A stretch of DNA of 53,765 bases from NCBI GenBank assembly GCA_003216635.1, contig QCIO01000008.1:1-53765 (forward strand). Direction: 5' to 3'. Under the pieces are notes generated by a model. That model did not search any database and was not told the origin of the DNA. It was given only the letters and a program-made list of their open reading frames with translations. Every line of letters starts with the position of its first letter. Within the stretch, counting starts at the first letter, position 1. Source of the stretch: Prochlorococcus sp. AG-402-L23 (lineage in GTDB: Bacteria > Cyanobacteriota > Cyanobacteriia > PCC-6307 > Cyanobiaceae). A program made the position numbers and the translations under genes. Below, in pieces: positions 15,031 to 23,604 of the stretch.

Positions 15031-15114
15031 ATGGATTCTATATATGTAATTGTTTTCTTAATTTGCTTCCTTTATTTTATTTTCGACTCTTTAAAAAATA
15101 CAGGTATCAAATAA
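15031..15114 (+). CDS. 27-residue membrane peptide
   Basis: Starts directly after the stop at 15030 (TAAATG). MDSIYVIVFLICFLYFIFD is a single hydrophobic helix, followed by SLKNTGIK. Zero spacing supports co-translation with the upstream membrane protein; likely a partner subunit. Confidence 0.5.
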   Translation: MDSIYVIVFLICFLYFIFDSLKNTGIK

Positions 15115-15494
15115 ATTGCTAATGCTTTTCACCCTTCAATAAAATTTTTCTCCTTATATAAAAGAAAACTAATGTAGTCATTATCATCACCGGCGGATGA
15201 AATGAGATTGAACTAAGATATTCATAATAACTAAAGTTTTCCAATTACTTAAAAACAAACTCTAAAAACTATATCTTTTTTTCGAATCTCAAATTGATAT
15301 AAATAAACCATTCTCATGTATAAAATGTTTATTTAATTTCTATATTTATTTGAAGTTTTTAGTAAATAAAGATTTTTAAATAGGATTATCATCTAATCCT
15401 TCTCTAGAAATTAATCAAATTAAGTAAAAACCAATTAATAAATAACTATCTATCTAGGTTTATAATTTTCTAATGTATTATTTAAAATAAAAGG
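15115..15494. other. Intergenic region, nothing convincing
   Basis: 380 bp, extremely AT-rich apart from a short CACCGGCGG at about 15188. A 7-bp inverted repeat AATAAAC / GTTTATT lies near 15303-15334. No frame, RNA or strong terminator stands out. Confidence 0.5.
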
Positions 15495-15689
15495 ATGATT
15501 AGTTCTGTTAATTTAAAAGATTTGCCTATTCAGGATTTGGTTATCTTAGGATTAATATTTATTATATCGACAATCATAGCCAATATTTATAACCCATTAT
15601 TAGGAATAACTTATGCATTTGGTAATATACTCATTCTTACTTTTTTGAGTTGGTTATACAAAGAGACTTGGAGTAATCCAAGGAAATAA
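15495..15689 (+). CDS. 64-residue two-span membrane protein
   Basis: ATG start. Two hydrophobic helices (LVILGLIFIISTIIANIY and ITYAFGNILILTFLSWLY) joined by NPLLG, with a short basic tail (KETWSNPRK). Function unknown. Confidence 0.55.
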   Translation: MISSVNLKDLPIQDLVILGLIFIISTIIANIYNPLLGITYAFGNILILTFLSWLYKETWSNPRK

Positions 15690-15720
15690 ATCTAATTCAG
15701 AGAAAAAAGAAATAAAAAAA

Positions 15721-15834
15721 CTACTTCTGTATTTTTAATTTTGAAGAATACTTTAAATTAACAATGTACGTTGCAAGAAGAGATAGTATTAAAAAAAATA
15801 ATAAGCTTTCCAGGGTAGATTGGGGCATAACCAT
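15721..15834 (-). CDS. 37-residue single-span membrane peptide
   Basis: ATG start. One helix (SLLFFLILSLLATYIVNL) with a basic tail (KYSSKLKIQK). Convergent with the gene at 15495. Function unknown. Confidence 0.5.
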   Translation of the reverse strand: MVMPQSTLESLLFFLILSLLATYIVNLKYSSKLKIQK

Positions 15835-15962
15835 GAGTAGTACCAAAATGATATATCTTTAAAGAAACGAATTCTGAAAAAAAATCAACCCTTTCATTAT
15901 TTTATATTTTCAAACTTATAAATATAATTTGTCTTATAAAATCTCTGAGATTTAGATTGACT

Positions 15963-16319
15963 TTAATTTGAAAAATATTTTTCTGCTCTCCTAAAGGCTT
16001 TTATTGCTCCTTTATAATCAAGACTTTTTAATTTTTCCTTGCTTTTTTGTTCCAGCATTTTTACTATTTCATTTCTCTTTATTTCATCAATTTTCAGCTT
16101 ATGATCGAATATAAGATCAAATTTTGAGGAATACAAACTAGATAATTCTTCTCTATATTTTTCAATAATTTTTTGATCACAAGACTTGGAATTTAATATT
16201 ACATTAGCCTTCATTTTGTCATCTATTGCCCCTTTAAAATTTCCTAGTTTAAATTTCTTTTCACTTGATCTTGTTAGTTTAATAATATTTCTAAATATCA
16301 ATTCATGAGAATCTTTCAT
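15963..16319 (-). CDS. Hypothetical protein with two TPR-like helices pairs
   Basis: 118 residues, very basic and Lys-rich. Two segments look like halves of tetratricopeptide units: KFKLGNFKGAIDDKMKANVI (about 22-41) and KLKSLDYKGAIKAFRRAEKYF (about 96-116), both with the G/Y-x-G-A-I-x-x-F/K pattern. They are separated by a long charged helix. It probably binds a protein partner. Soluble. No family name assigned. Confidence 0.6.
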   Translation of the reverse strand: MKDSHELIFRNIIKLTRSSEKKFKLGNFKGAIDDKMKANVILNSKSCDQKIIEKYREELSSLYSSKFDLIFDHKLKIDEIKRNEIVKMLEQKSKEKLKSLDYKGAIKAFRRAEKYFSN

Positions 16320-16398
16320 TTATTTATCTGACCCTGGTTTAATGCTATCAGAATAAAGAGAAACAACTTATTTTTTTAATACTCAAATAATTAAATAA

Positions 16399-16725
16399 TT
16401 AACCAATAACAAGTCCTTTTTCAAGAAGTAAATCGAAAACCTCCACACTTTTTGTTTTCCCAAATTGGGGGGGCTTATGTAAATCTAATATTTCAGCAAG
16501 GCACATAATCCAATAAGTATCTTTTTTTAAATTTAGACCTTCGCAAATATGGGCAGGAGCCGATTTAAAACAGCCAAATTCTGTTGATATATTAATGTTC
16601 ATGATTTGAGTTTCAAGTTCAAGACTTAAAAGTTCTATTTCTTGCTCTGAAAGGGATGTTCCAAAAGAATATGATTCAATTAAAAGTTGATAATTCATAA
16701 AAGATTTATTTTTCAAGAAATCCAT
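16399..16725 (-). CDS. Hypothetical protein, paralogue of 34734-35024
   Basis: 108 residues. The C-terminal half matches the protein at 34734 in the order A-P-x-x-I-C-x-x-L-x-L, W-x-x-C/M-x-A, L-D-x-x-x-P, then a hydrophobic C-terminus. Start may be the ATG at 16725 or a later one (MNYQLLIE). A 7-G tract lies inside the gene at 16467-16473. It overlaps the DUF3764 gene upstream by 13 bp. Function unknown. Confidence 0.6.
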   Translation of the reverse strand: MDFLKNKSFMNYQLLIESYSFGTSLSEQEIELLSLELETQIMNINISTEFGCFKSAPAHICEGLNLKKDTYWIMCLAEILDLHKPPQFGKTKSVEVFDLLLEKGLVIG

Positions 16726-16994
16726 CGAGTTATTTTTGTACCCGCATAAATATGCCCTGAAGCTTCAACAATAGGTTTTGTTTCAGGATTCATAAAAATA
16801 TCATATAGAACATTTTCTGGTCCTTGAAAAATTACAGTTGCCCTTTGAGGATCATCTAATGATTTACCTATGTAAAATGTTTTAACCCCCATTTCTTTAA
16901 ACATAGACTGCTGTTCCTTAGCATTCATATGAGATTCATATTGTTCAAACGTATTACTTAGTTGAAAATCTAGAATAGTCGTTTCAATAGTCAT
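16713..16994 (-). CDS. DUF3764 family small protein
   Basis: 93 residues from MTIETTILDFQLSNTFEQYE; a longer frame begins at 17036 but the family start favours 16994. It keeps the complete motif set, including MNPETKPIVEASGHIYAGT, and is the closest match to the copy at 1960. Its end overlaps the gene at 16399, indicating coupled translation. Confidence 0.8.
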   Translation of the reverse strand: MTIETTILDFQLSNTFEQYESHMNAKEQQSMFKEMGVKTFYIGKSLDDPQRATVIFQGPENVLYDIFMNPETKPIVEASGHIYAGTKITRWIS

Positions 16995-17132
16995 AGTAGA
17001 AATAAGATGTTTTTTAGATTTTAAATCTTTTTGCAAAAAAATAATTGAATAAAGATTAGTTTTTATTAAGCAATGTATTAACTAATTTTTATTTATGAGT
17101 TATAAATCAACTAGAAAAAAAAGATTTTAACT

Positions 17133-18476
17133 TTGGACTCAAAAATTTCTCCAAGAGAGCAATGGACTAGTAAGTTGGGATTCATTCTCGCTGCTGCTGG
17201 TAGCGCAGTAGGTCTTGGTAACCTTTGGGGTTTCGCCTACAGAGCCTCTCAAGGTGGAGGTGCTGCTTTTGTACTTTTATACATACTAATTGTTTTAATT
17301 GTATGCCTTCCAGTATTTGTTGCTGAAATGGCTTTAGGAAGAAACGCTACTGCCAGCACATTGCTTGCACCAGTAAAGTTAGCTGGAAAAAATTGGTATC
17401 CATTAGGAATTCTTTTCTTTATAGCTCCCTTAGGAATAGCATCATATTATTCAGTCATAATGGGGTGGACCGCAGATACCTTGTTCCATTCATTATTTTT
17501 TGGATTACCAAAAAATTTAAGTGAAGCAAAAACTTTCTTTGGCTCAATTAGTAGTGGTAGCAGTGTTTTATTGGGGCACCTGTTAAGTCTCGTTCTTACA
17601 GCCATAATAGTTTCATCAGGGATAAAAAAAGGAATCGAAAAGGTAACACGATTCTTTATGCCTATACTTTTTATAATTCTTCTATCTCTAGCAATATGGG
17701 CCACTTCACTTTCAGGCGCATGGGAAGGATATAAAACATTTTTGTTTAAGTTTGACTTTGATGAATTAAAGAACCCTCAAACAATAAGAAATGCTTTTAC
17801 ACAAGCTTTCTTTTCTTTAAGTTTAGGAATTGGAGTCATGGTGACTTATGCTTCCTATCTAAATAAAAAGAGTAATCTTCCAAAACTAAGTATTGGAGTT
17901 GCATCATTGGATACTTTGGTGGGTCTTATGGCAGGACTTATTACTTTTCCGATTGTTTTAACATTTGGTTTAAGTGATGCTATTTCTGAATCAACAGTTG
18001 GTGCATTATTTATATCAATTCCTACGGGCCTTGGTTCATATGGAGCGGTTGGAAGAATTGTAGCTGTTGCATTTTTTGCACTAGCTTATATTGCAGCAAT
18101 AACTTCCTCTGTTTCATTATTGGAAGTTCCAGTTTCCTCTTTAATGGATAAATTTAGTTTTAAAAGAGAAAAATCTGTTTGGCTGATAACTCTTTTCCTA
18201 TTCTTAGCAGGTATACCTTCTGCATTGAACTTAAACATTCTTGGAACTATTGATTCGATTTTTGGAGGAGTATTACTTATCTTTGGTGGATTCTTGGTTA
18301 CTTTCTTTATGGGATGGGTAGTACCTAGAAAGTTTAATGAAGAACTTAGTGATTCAAAAGTTGGAATCAAAACAACACGTTATTTGAAATTCATGACAAG
18401 ATGGGTTGCACCCCCAATTATTGGTTTTGGACTATTTATTAGTGTGTTTGATTTGCTCAAAGGCTGGGTAAGTTAG
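17133..18476 (+). CDS. Sodium-dependent transporter, NSS/SLC6 family
   Basis: 447 residues, TTG start. Opens with REQWTSKLGFILAAAGSAVGLGNLWGFAYRA, the first transmembrane helix of the neurosymporter family with its unwound G-N-L-W sodium/substrate site, and continues through about eleven hydrophobic helices (TM6 around FFSLSLGIGVMVTYASYL). Imports an amino acid or similar amine with sodium across the plasma membrane. Length is typical of bacterial LeuT/TnaT members with 11-12 helices. The substrate cannot be read from the sequence. Confidence 0.9.
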   Translation: MDSKISPREQWTSKLGFILAAAGSAVGLGNLWGFAYRASQGGGAAFVLLYILIVLIVCLPVFVAEMALGRNATASTLLAPVKLAGKNWYPLGILFFIAPLGIASYYSVIMGWTADTLFHSLFFGLPKNLSEAKTFFGSISSGSSVLLGHLLSLVLTAIIVSSGIKKGIEKVTRFFMPILFIILLSLAIWATSLSGAWEGYKTFLFKFDFDELKNPQTIRNAFTQAFFSLSLGIGVMVTYASYLNKKSNLPKLSIGVASLDTLVGLMAGLITFPIVLTFGLSDAISESTVGALFISIPTGLGSYGAVGRIVAVAFFALAYIAAITSSVSLLEVPVSSLMDKFSFKREKSVWLITLFLFLAGIPSALNLNILGTIDSIFGGVLLIFGGFLVTFFMGWVVPRKFNEELSDSKVGIKTTRYLKFMTRWVAPPIIGFGLFISVFDLLKGWVS

Positions 18477-18846
18477 AAAATTTTTATAAGTAATATAGTG
18501 TGGAAATAGGGGGGGGGTATAAGTCGATCAACAAATTAAATTGTGTAACTTTTTCATATTATTTCAAAACAAGCTTAAAAAAACTCGTCAATATATTAGT
18601 ATTTGCAATGGTTATTGTTTAAAAAATTGATATGTTAGAGAAGTTCTTTTTTATTTTTTAAAAGTCTAAAAGTTTTTTCCAAAAAAGTGTCTTACCGCGG
18701 ATCCTGTTTTTAATTAAGTATTAAATTTCAACTTATATTTAATCTCAAACGTATCGGCAAAAACCATACCTAATAGAATCTATATAAGATACATTTAGGT
18801 GTTTAATTTAAAGAAATTAGAAAGCCTACAAGAATAGATAACAAGT
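18477..18846. other. Intergenic region with 9-G tract
   Basis: 370 bp between the symporter and selO. A run of nine G (18509-18517) stands out in this AT-rich DNA. Other points are an isolated CCGCGGATCC near 18696 and purine-rich sequence before selO. No frame with coding character on either strand and no clear terminator. Confidence 0.5.
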
Positions 18847-20553
18847 TTGATGTCAACCAAATCTGATTCATTAAAAGGAAAGCTTACAGAAAATTTTTCT
18901 GAATTTTCTCAACTATCTGACTATTCTTTTATGGATTCTCTTAAAGCAGATCCTCAATCAACAAAAGATGGAAATGATCATAAGCCGCGTTCAGTATATT
19001 CGGGTCATTACGTACCAGTTGTTCCAACTGCTATCCCAGAACCAGAATATATTTCTCATGGCAACAAACTTTTTAAAGAACTAGGACTAAGTTCAGAACT
19101 TACTAAAGACAAGAATTTTTGTCGTTTTTTCTCAGGTGATATTTCTGTTGCTAATTATCCAATGAGTCCTGTTGGTTGGGCAACAGGTTATGCATTATCA
19201 ATTTACGGGACTGAATATACCCAGCAATGTCCCTTTGGTACTGGCAATGGTTATGGTGATGGCAGAGCAATTTCTGTTTTTGAAGGTTTATTCAATGGGA
19301 AAAGAATGGAAATGCAACTTAAAGGAGGAGGTCCAACTCCCTACTGTCGTGGAGCAGATGGTAGAGCTGTCTTAAGGTCTAGCGTACGAGAATTTCTCGC
19401 ACAGGAATTAATGGATGCCTTGGGAATCCCTACCTCAAGATCTTTAACACTTTATGTCTCACGTTCAGAAATAGTTAGAAGACCCTGGTATTCCAAAGGG
19501 TCCAGATATTTTGAACCTGACATCATGATTGATAATCTAGCGGCAATTACTACGAGAGTCGCGCCATCTTTTTTACGTGTAGGGCAGATTGAACTTTTTG
19601 CAAGACGAGTTCGGAATAATGCGCATGACGAGGCATTCAATGAACTAAAGATGATAGTTCAACATCTTATTGATAGAAATTATAAAGATGAAATTGAATA
19701 TGAGATTTCAATTGAAAGTAAGGTAATAAAACTGGCTTCTTTATACAGATCAAGACTTATATCACTTATAGCCAACTGGATGCGAGTTGGTTATTGCCAG
19801 GGTAACTTCAATAGTGATAATTGTGCTGCTGGAGGTTATACCTTGGATTATGGCCCCTTTGGATTCTGTGAATTATTTGATCCAAGATTTCAACCATGGA
19901 CAGGTGGAGGTGAACATTTCTCATTTTTCAACCAACCTTCTGCTGCGGCAATCAACTTTAAAACATTCTGTTCCTCTCTTAGTCAGTTACTTTCAGAAGG
20001 CAAACAAGATCAAGAAAAGTTAGATCAAATCGAAAAGGATTTTTCAGAATTGATGAACAAAGAGTTGATGCAAATGTGGGCCAACAAGCTTGGTTTAGAA
20101 AATTACAACGAAACTCTAATAAATGAATTTTTTAATCTCATGGTCATTTCAAAAGCTGATTATACAATTTTGTTCCGTAAACTCTCTGAAATACCTGATA
20201 ACTTAGATTCGTTAAAAGACAGTTTCTATTTTCCAATTAATTATGAGCTCAATACTAGATGGGAAGTATGGCTTGAAAACTGGCAATCAATCTTGAAGAA
20301 AGAGGGAAATATTAAAGCAAAATCGGTATCGATGAAATCTCTTAATCCAGTCTATACTTGGCGCGAATGGATAGTCGTCCCTGCATATGAAGAAGCTGAA
20401 AAAGGAAATTACAAAAAAATAAAAGAGTTACAGGATGTCTTTAGCAATCCATATGTAGAACAACCCTCAGTAATAGATCAAAAGTATAATCAACGAAAGC
20501 CAAGCCAGTACTTTAACTATGGAGGCGTATCTCACTACAGCTGTTCTTCATAA
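18847..20553 (+). CDS. selO: Protein adenylyltransferase SelO (YdiU/UPF0061 family)
   Basis: 568 residues. SelO is a pseudokinase that transfers AMP from ATP to Ser/Thr/Tyr of target proteins, with a role in oxidative stress. Motifs seen: MSPVGWATGYALS..., the glycine-rich KGGGPTPYCRGADGRAVLRSSVREF nucleotide-binding segment (positions about 156-180), the metal-binding N-x-D-N in GNFNSDNCAAGG, and TLDYGPFGFCELFDP. The C-terminus ends in two neighbouring cysteine/serine residues (SHYSCSS) and lacks a selenocysteine context. Longer than E. coli YdiU (about 480), as in other cyanobacteria. Confidence 0.9.
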   Translation: MMSTKSDSLKGKLTENFSEFSQLSDYSFMDSLKADPQSTKDGNDHKPRSVYSGHYVPVVPTAIPEPEYISHGNKLFKELGLSSELTKDKNFCRFFSGDISVANYPMSPVGWATGYALSIYGTEYTQQCPFGTGNGYGDGRAISVFEGLFNGKRMEMQLKGGGPTPYCRGADGRAVLRSSVREFLAQELMDALGIPTSRSLTLYVSRSEIVRRPWYSKGSRYFEPDIMIDNLAAITTRVAPSFLRVGQIELFARRVRNNAHDEAFNELKMIVQHLIDRNYKDEIEYEISIESKVIKLASLYRSRLISLIANWMRVGYCQGNFNSDNCAAGGYTLDYGPFGFCELFDPRFQPWTGGGEHFSFFNQPSAAAINFKTFCSSLSQLLSEGKQDQEKLDQIEKDFSELMNKELMQMWANKLGLENYNETLINEFFNLMVISKADYTILFRKLSEIPDNLDSLKDSFYFPINYELNTRWEVWLENWQSILKKEGNIKAKSVSMKSLNPVYTWREWIVVPAYEEAEKGNYKKIKELQDVFSNPYVEQPSVIDQKYNQRKPSQYFNYGGVSHYSCSS

Positions 20554-20595
20554 AAGTTCAATCCTCATGCAGATTGTACAACTTTGAGAAAAATC

Positions 20596-21036
20596 TTATT
20601 TATTTATGGCCGTAGGCATTCCAACTACTGATACAACTCCCACATGAAGTACGGCCGGCTTCTTTCCAACATTTTTCACATAGTGTTCCCCCCCATTATT
20701 ACTCTCTATAAAGGCATCACCCGCTTTAAAGAAATTAATTTCTTCACCCCTCACATGCTTTAATCTTCCTCTGGTGACATGAATCAACATTGGGGAAGGA
20801 TGAGTATGAATTGGAGTTTTCAAGCCAACTGGAATTTTTACTTTTAAGAGTCTTAATTCAGGCTTACCCTCGATATAATTAAAATTTTTACCACTTAGTC
20901 CTTTTGAACTTTGAATAATAGGTATAACTTCAATCTTTTCTTCAGCAAGAGATGGGTATGGTAAAGCTAAAGTCCCAATAAAAAGGAAACATAATGGAAT
21001 AAATTTTTTTAATTTCATTAGATATTTAAGTTTCAC
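20596..21036 (-). CDS. Secreted cupin-domain protein
   Basis: 146 residues. N-terminal signal peptide (KKFIPLCFLFIGTLALPYPSLA, cleavage after SLA about residue 31) followed by one conserved cupin barrel. The metal site would use the histidines in TPIHTHPSPM and a downstream GGEHYVKN histidine. Likely a periplasmic metal-binding protein or small dioxygenase-like enzyme of unknown substrate. A 7-C tract at 20688-20694 encodes the GG of this motif. Convergent with selO. Confidence 0.8.
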   Translation of the reverse strand: MKLKYLMKLKKFIPLCFLFIGTLALPYPSLAEEKIEVIPIIQSSKGLSGKNFNYIEGKPELRLLKVKIPVGLKTPIHTHPSPMLIHVTRGRLKHVRGEEINFFKAGDAFIESNNGGEHYVKNVGKKPAVLHVGVVSVVGMPTAINK

Positions 21037-21071
21037 TAATAATAGGTAGTTTGCAAAAATAATAAACTAAT

Positions 21072-21233
21072 TTATTTTTTATATAACTTTTCTAATTGCT
21101 TTATTTCCTCTCTTAAATCCTTACCTCTCTTATTTAATTTATTATTCTTAATAACTATTGGGATAATCCACCAAGCTTGAAGACCTAAAAAGATAAATAC
21201 AAGAATCAATAATTCAAAAGTACCAGGCTGCAT
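21072..21233 (-). CDS. 53-residue membrane-anchored coiled-coil protein
   Basis: ATG start. N-terminal helix (FELLILVFIFLGLQAWWIIPIV) followed by a basic/acidic helical tail (KDLREEIKQLEKLYKK). The tail is cytoplasmic by charge. It is 36 bp upstream of the secreted cupin on the same strand and may be co-transcribed. Function unknown. Confidence 0.6.
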   Translation of the reverse strand: MQPGTFELLILVFIFLGLQAWWIIPIVIKNNKLNKRGKDLREEIKQLEKLYKK

Positions 21234-21306
21234 TTGATAAATAACCCTTCTTTGTTAGTAACACTATTCTAAAAGTTGTTAAACATTCCTGAGATATTCA
21301 ATATTT

Positions 21307-21489
21307 CTAGGCTGCCTCTAGTTCAATATTAAGTTCAATTCCCTTTGAAATGATAGCTTCTTTAAATTCAATAAGTTTGGAAATTATTCTTTGCTTCTCA
21401 GGATCAGTTTTATGGATATCCTCTACAACTTCCTGCATTGCAAGTGTTACTTTTTGTAGTTTGATTTCTAGATCTTCCCTGTAATTCAT
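21307..21489 (-). CDS. 60-residue helical protein
   Basis: The start at MNYREDLEIKLQKVTLAM is preferred; the 28 residues before it in the longer frame (to 21573) are hydrophobic and look like untranslated leader. Charged, predicted two-helix hairpin (QEVVEDIHKTDPEKQRIISKLIEFKEAI). Function unknown. Confidence 0.55.
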   Translation of the reverse strand: MNYREDLEIKLQKVTLAMQEVVEDIHKTDPEKQRIISKLIEFKEAIISKGIELNIELEAA

Positions 21490-21638
21490 AAGCCTAAAGA
21501 AATAATCTTTTTTATTAAAAAACAAAATAATTATTAGTAAATAAGTACTTAACCTTAAAAGGATTGACAGCAAAACAAGGAGGATATATTTTATAGTACA
21601 AACGTATTAATAATCAGCCAGTCAATTAAAGGTAAAGT

Positions 21639-21908
21639 ATGGAGCCTAAGTACTCATTTGGTTGTAGCACTAGCAAACCCAACGGATGCCTACTAAATCC
21701 CGAAGGCAGCAGAATAATCTTTTTCGAAGAATGCAAAAATTCCGCTAAACCTAATTTTAAAATTGATACTCATCTTTTCTATACAAATCACATTGGAGAA
21801 CCTGGAGGGTACAAATCTTCTGAAAAACTAAACATAGATTTAGCCTGGGAAAAGTGGCACGAACTTCACCAAAAAGGGTGGACAGAAGTTTCTCACAATT
21901 ATGGATAA
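21639..21908 (+). CDS. DUF1651 family small protein
   Basis: 89 residues. The central FFEECKN and C-terminal AWEKWHELHQKGWTEVSHNYG give the DUF1651 pattern (W-x-x-L-x-x-x-GW-x-x-V). Paralogue of 4611-4856. It marks the left border of the nitrate cluster. Function unknown. Confidence 0.7.
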   Translation: MEPKYSFGCSTSKPNGCLLNPEGSRIIFFEECKNSAKPNFKIDTHLFYTNHIGEPGGYKSSEKLNIDLAWEKWHELHQKGWTEVSHNYG

Positions 21909-22010
21909 GGACTCCTGCCAAGAAAAAGCCTTTATGTTTTTATGAGCTTAAGTTTTTCCTAAAATATAGAATTCGGTGTCAAAAATAAATAATCAATATT
22001 TATTGACATT

Positions 22011-22053
22011 TGTATATGAGGAAACATTAAATTGTCTAAAATCTCCTAAGAAT
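22011..22053 (+). promoter_or_regulatory. Predicted NtcA-type promoter of nirA
   Basis: TGT-N10-ACA at 22011-22026 (read as GTA-N8-AAC, one mismatch to GTA-N8-TAC) is followed 21 bp later by TAAGAAT (22047-22053) as a -10. This is the spacing of class-II NtcA-activated promoters. Transcription would start near 22060, 12 bases before the chosen nirA ATG. Confidence 0.6.
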
Positions 22054-22071
22054 AAAAGAATAAAAATTAAT

Positions 22072-23595
22072 ATGCAATATTATTTAAATGATAAAAAATT
22101 AAATAAGATTGAAAAGCAAAAGGCGGAGAAAGATGGTCTGAAAATTTTTGAAGAGTTAGATGATTACGCTCTTAAAGGGTGGGAAGAGATGGATGAAGTA
22201 GATTTGCAAATGCGCTTAAAGTGGTATGGCCTTTTTTGGAGACCAAAAACTCCTGGAAGATTTATGATGAGGCTTAGAGTTCCCAATGGAATTTTGAACT
22301 CTAATCAGTTGAGAGTAATCGCGTCAATAGTCGCTAGATATGGAGAAGACGGTTCTGCAGATATAACAACTAGGCAAAATATTCAATTAAGGGGGGTTTT
22401 GATAAATGATCTACCAGATATTATTAAAAGACTTAGAGAGGTTGATATTACATCCGTTCAGTCTGGAATGGATAATCCAAGGAATGTTACTGGCAATCCA
22501 CTAGCGGGAATTGATCCTGAAGAAATTATAGATACAAGAAAATATACTTCTGAATTAGAAAATTACTTAACAAATTCTGGTAATGGCAACCCCGAATTCT
22601 CGAATTTACCAAGGAAGTGGAATACTGCAGTTGCAGGAGCAAAAGATAATTTTCTTCTACATAATGATCTTATCTTTCATCCTGTTTTTAAAAATGGAAT
22701 TTTAGGCTTTGGTGTCTGGGTAGGAGGAATTTTATCAGCAACTTTGAATGCTTATGCTATACCTCTAGATGTCTGGGTAGAAGAAAAAGATATATGCAAA
22801 ATAACTGGAATTATTTGTTCCCTTTGGCGAGATAATGGAGATAGATTTCTAAGAAATAAAGGAAGATTTAGATATTATTTGAACTCTATAGGGATCGAAA
22901 AATTTAGAGAACTTGTAGAAGAAAAATTTGGAACTTTATCGAATGATCCAGGCTCAATTTTCAACGAAAAACAAAGAAGTTTATTTGGGATTAATAAACA
23001 AAAACAGAATAATCTTTACTTTGCTGGATTACACATTCCGGTAGGAAGATTATGTGTAGAAGACATACAAGAAATTGCAAGATTAAGTGAAAAATATGGA
23101 CAGAGTGAAGTAAGACTAACCGAAGATCAAAATCTAATTATTGTTGGCCTGAAAGATAATATTTTAGAAGAATTTGGTAATGAAGAAATTATGAAAAAAT
23201 TCAAATTAAATCCATCCCATTTTTCAGCAAGTACTGTTTCATGTACAGGGAGTAGTTATTGTAGCTTTGCTCTTGCAAATACCAAAGATATAGCAAGGAA
23301 CATTTCTGAAAAATTAGATCGAGAACTTGAATTATCAGAGGAAGTTAAAATCCATTGGACAGGATGTCCAAATAATTGTGGACAAGCTCATATGGGTGGT
23401 ATTGGCATGACTGGTACAAAGGTAAAAAAAGAGGGAGGTGGAACTGAGGATGGATATAATGTAAGTATTGGAGGAAGACAAGATCACCTGCAAACTTTAG
23501 GTGAAACCGAATTTAAAAAAGTTAGCAAACATGAAATTTATAATTTAATCAAAGAAATTTTAATCAACAAGTTTAATGCAAAGTTAAAAACCTAA
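22072..23595 (+). CDS. nirA: Ferredoxin-nitrite reductase
   Basis: Reduces nitrite to ammonium with six electrons from ferredoxin, using siroheme and a [4Fe-4S] cluster. The cluster ligands are CTGSSYC and CPNNC (in HWTGCPNNCGQAHMGG). N- and C-terminal halves carry the sulphite/nitrite-reductase repeats (RQNIQLRG; DQNLIIVGL). A GTG 96 bp upstream extends the frame by 32 residues, but that extension holds the NtcA box and -10, so the ATG at 22072 (507 residues) is chosen. First gene of the nitrate cluster; the next gene follows after 9 bp. Confidence 0.95.
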   Translation: MQYYLNDKKLNKIEKQKAEKDGLKIFEELDDYALKGWEEMDEVDLQMRLKWYGLFWRPKTPGRFMMRLRVPNGILNSNQLRVIASIVARYGEDGSADITTRQNIQLRGVLINDLPDIIKRLREVDITSVQSGMDNPRNVTGNPLAGIDPEEIIDTRKYTSELENYLTNSGNGNPEFSNLPRKWNTAVAGAKDNFLLHNDLIFHPVFKNGILGFGVWVGGILSATLNAYAIPLDVWVEEKDICKITGIICSLWRDNGDRFLRNKGRFRYYLNSIGIEKFRELVEEKFGTLSNDPGSIFNEKQRSLFGINKQKQNNLYFAGLHIPVGRLCVEDIQEIARLSEKYGQSEVRLTEDQNLIIVGLKDNILEEFGNEEIMKKFKLNPSHFSASTVSCTGSSYCSFALANTKDIARNISEKLDRELELSEEVKIHWTGCPNNCGQAHMGGIGMTGTKVKKEGGGTEDGYNVSIGGRQDHLQTLGETEFKKVSKHEIYNLIKEILINKFNAKLKT

Positions 23596-23604
23596 AATAT
23601 ATTA

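Noticed and set aside
21976-22071. GTG-initiated N-terminal extension of nirA
   Set aside because: Contains the NtcA box and -10; not needed for the family length. The ATG at 22072 was chosen.
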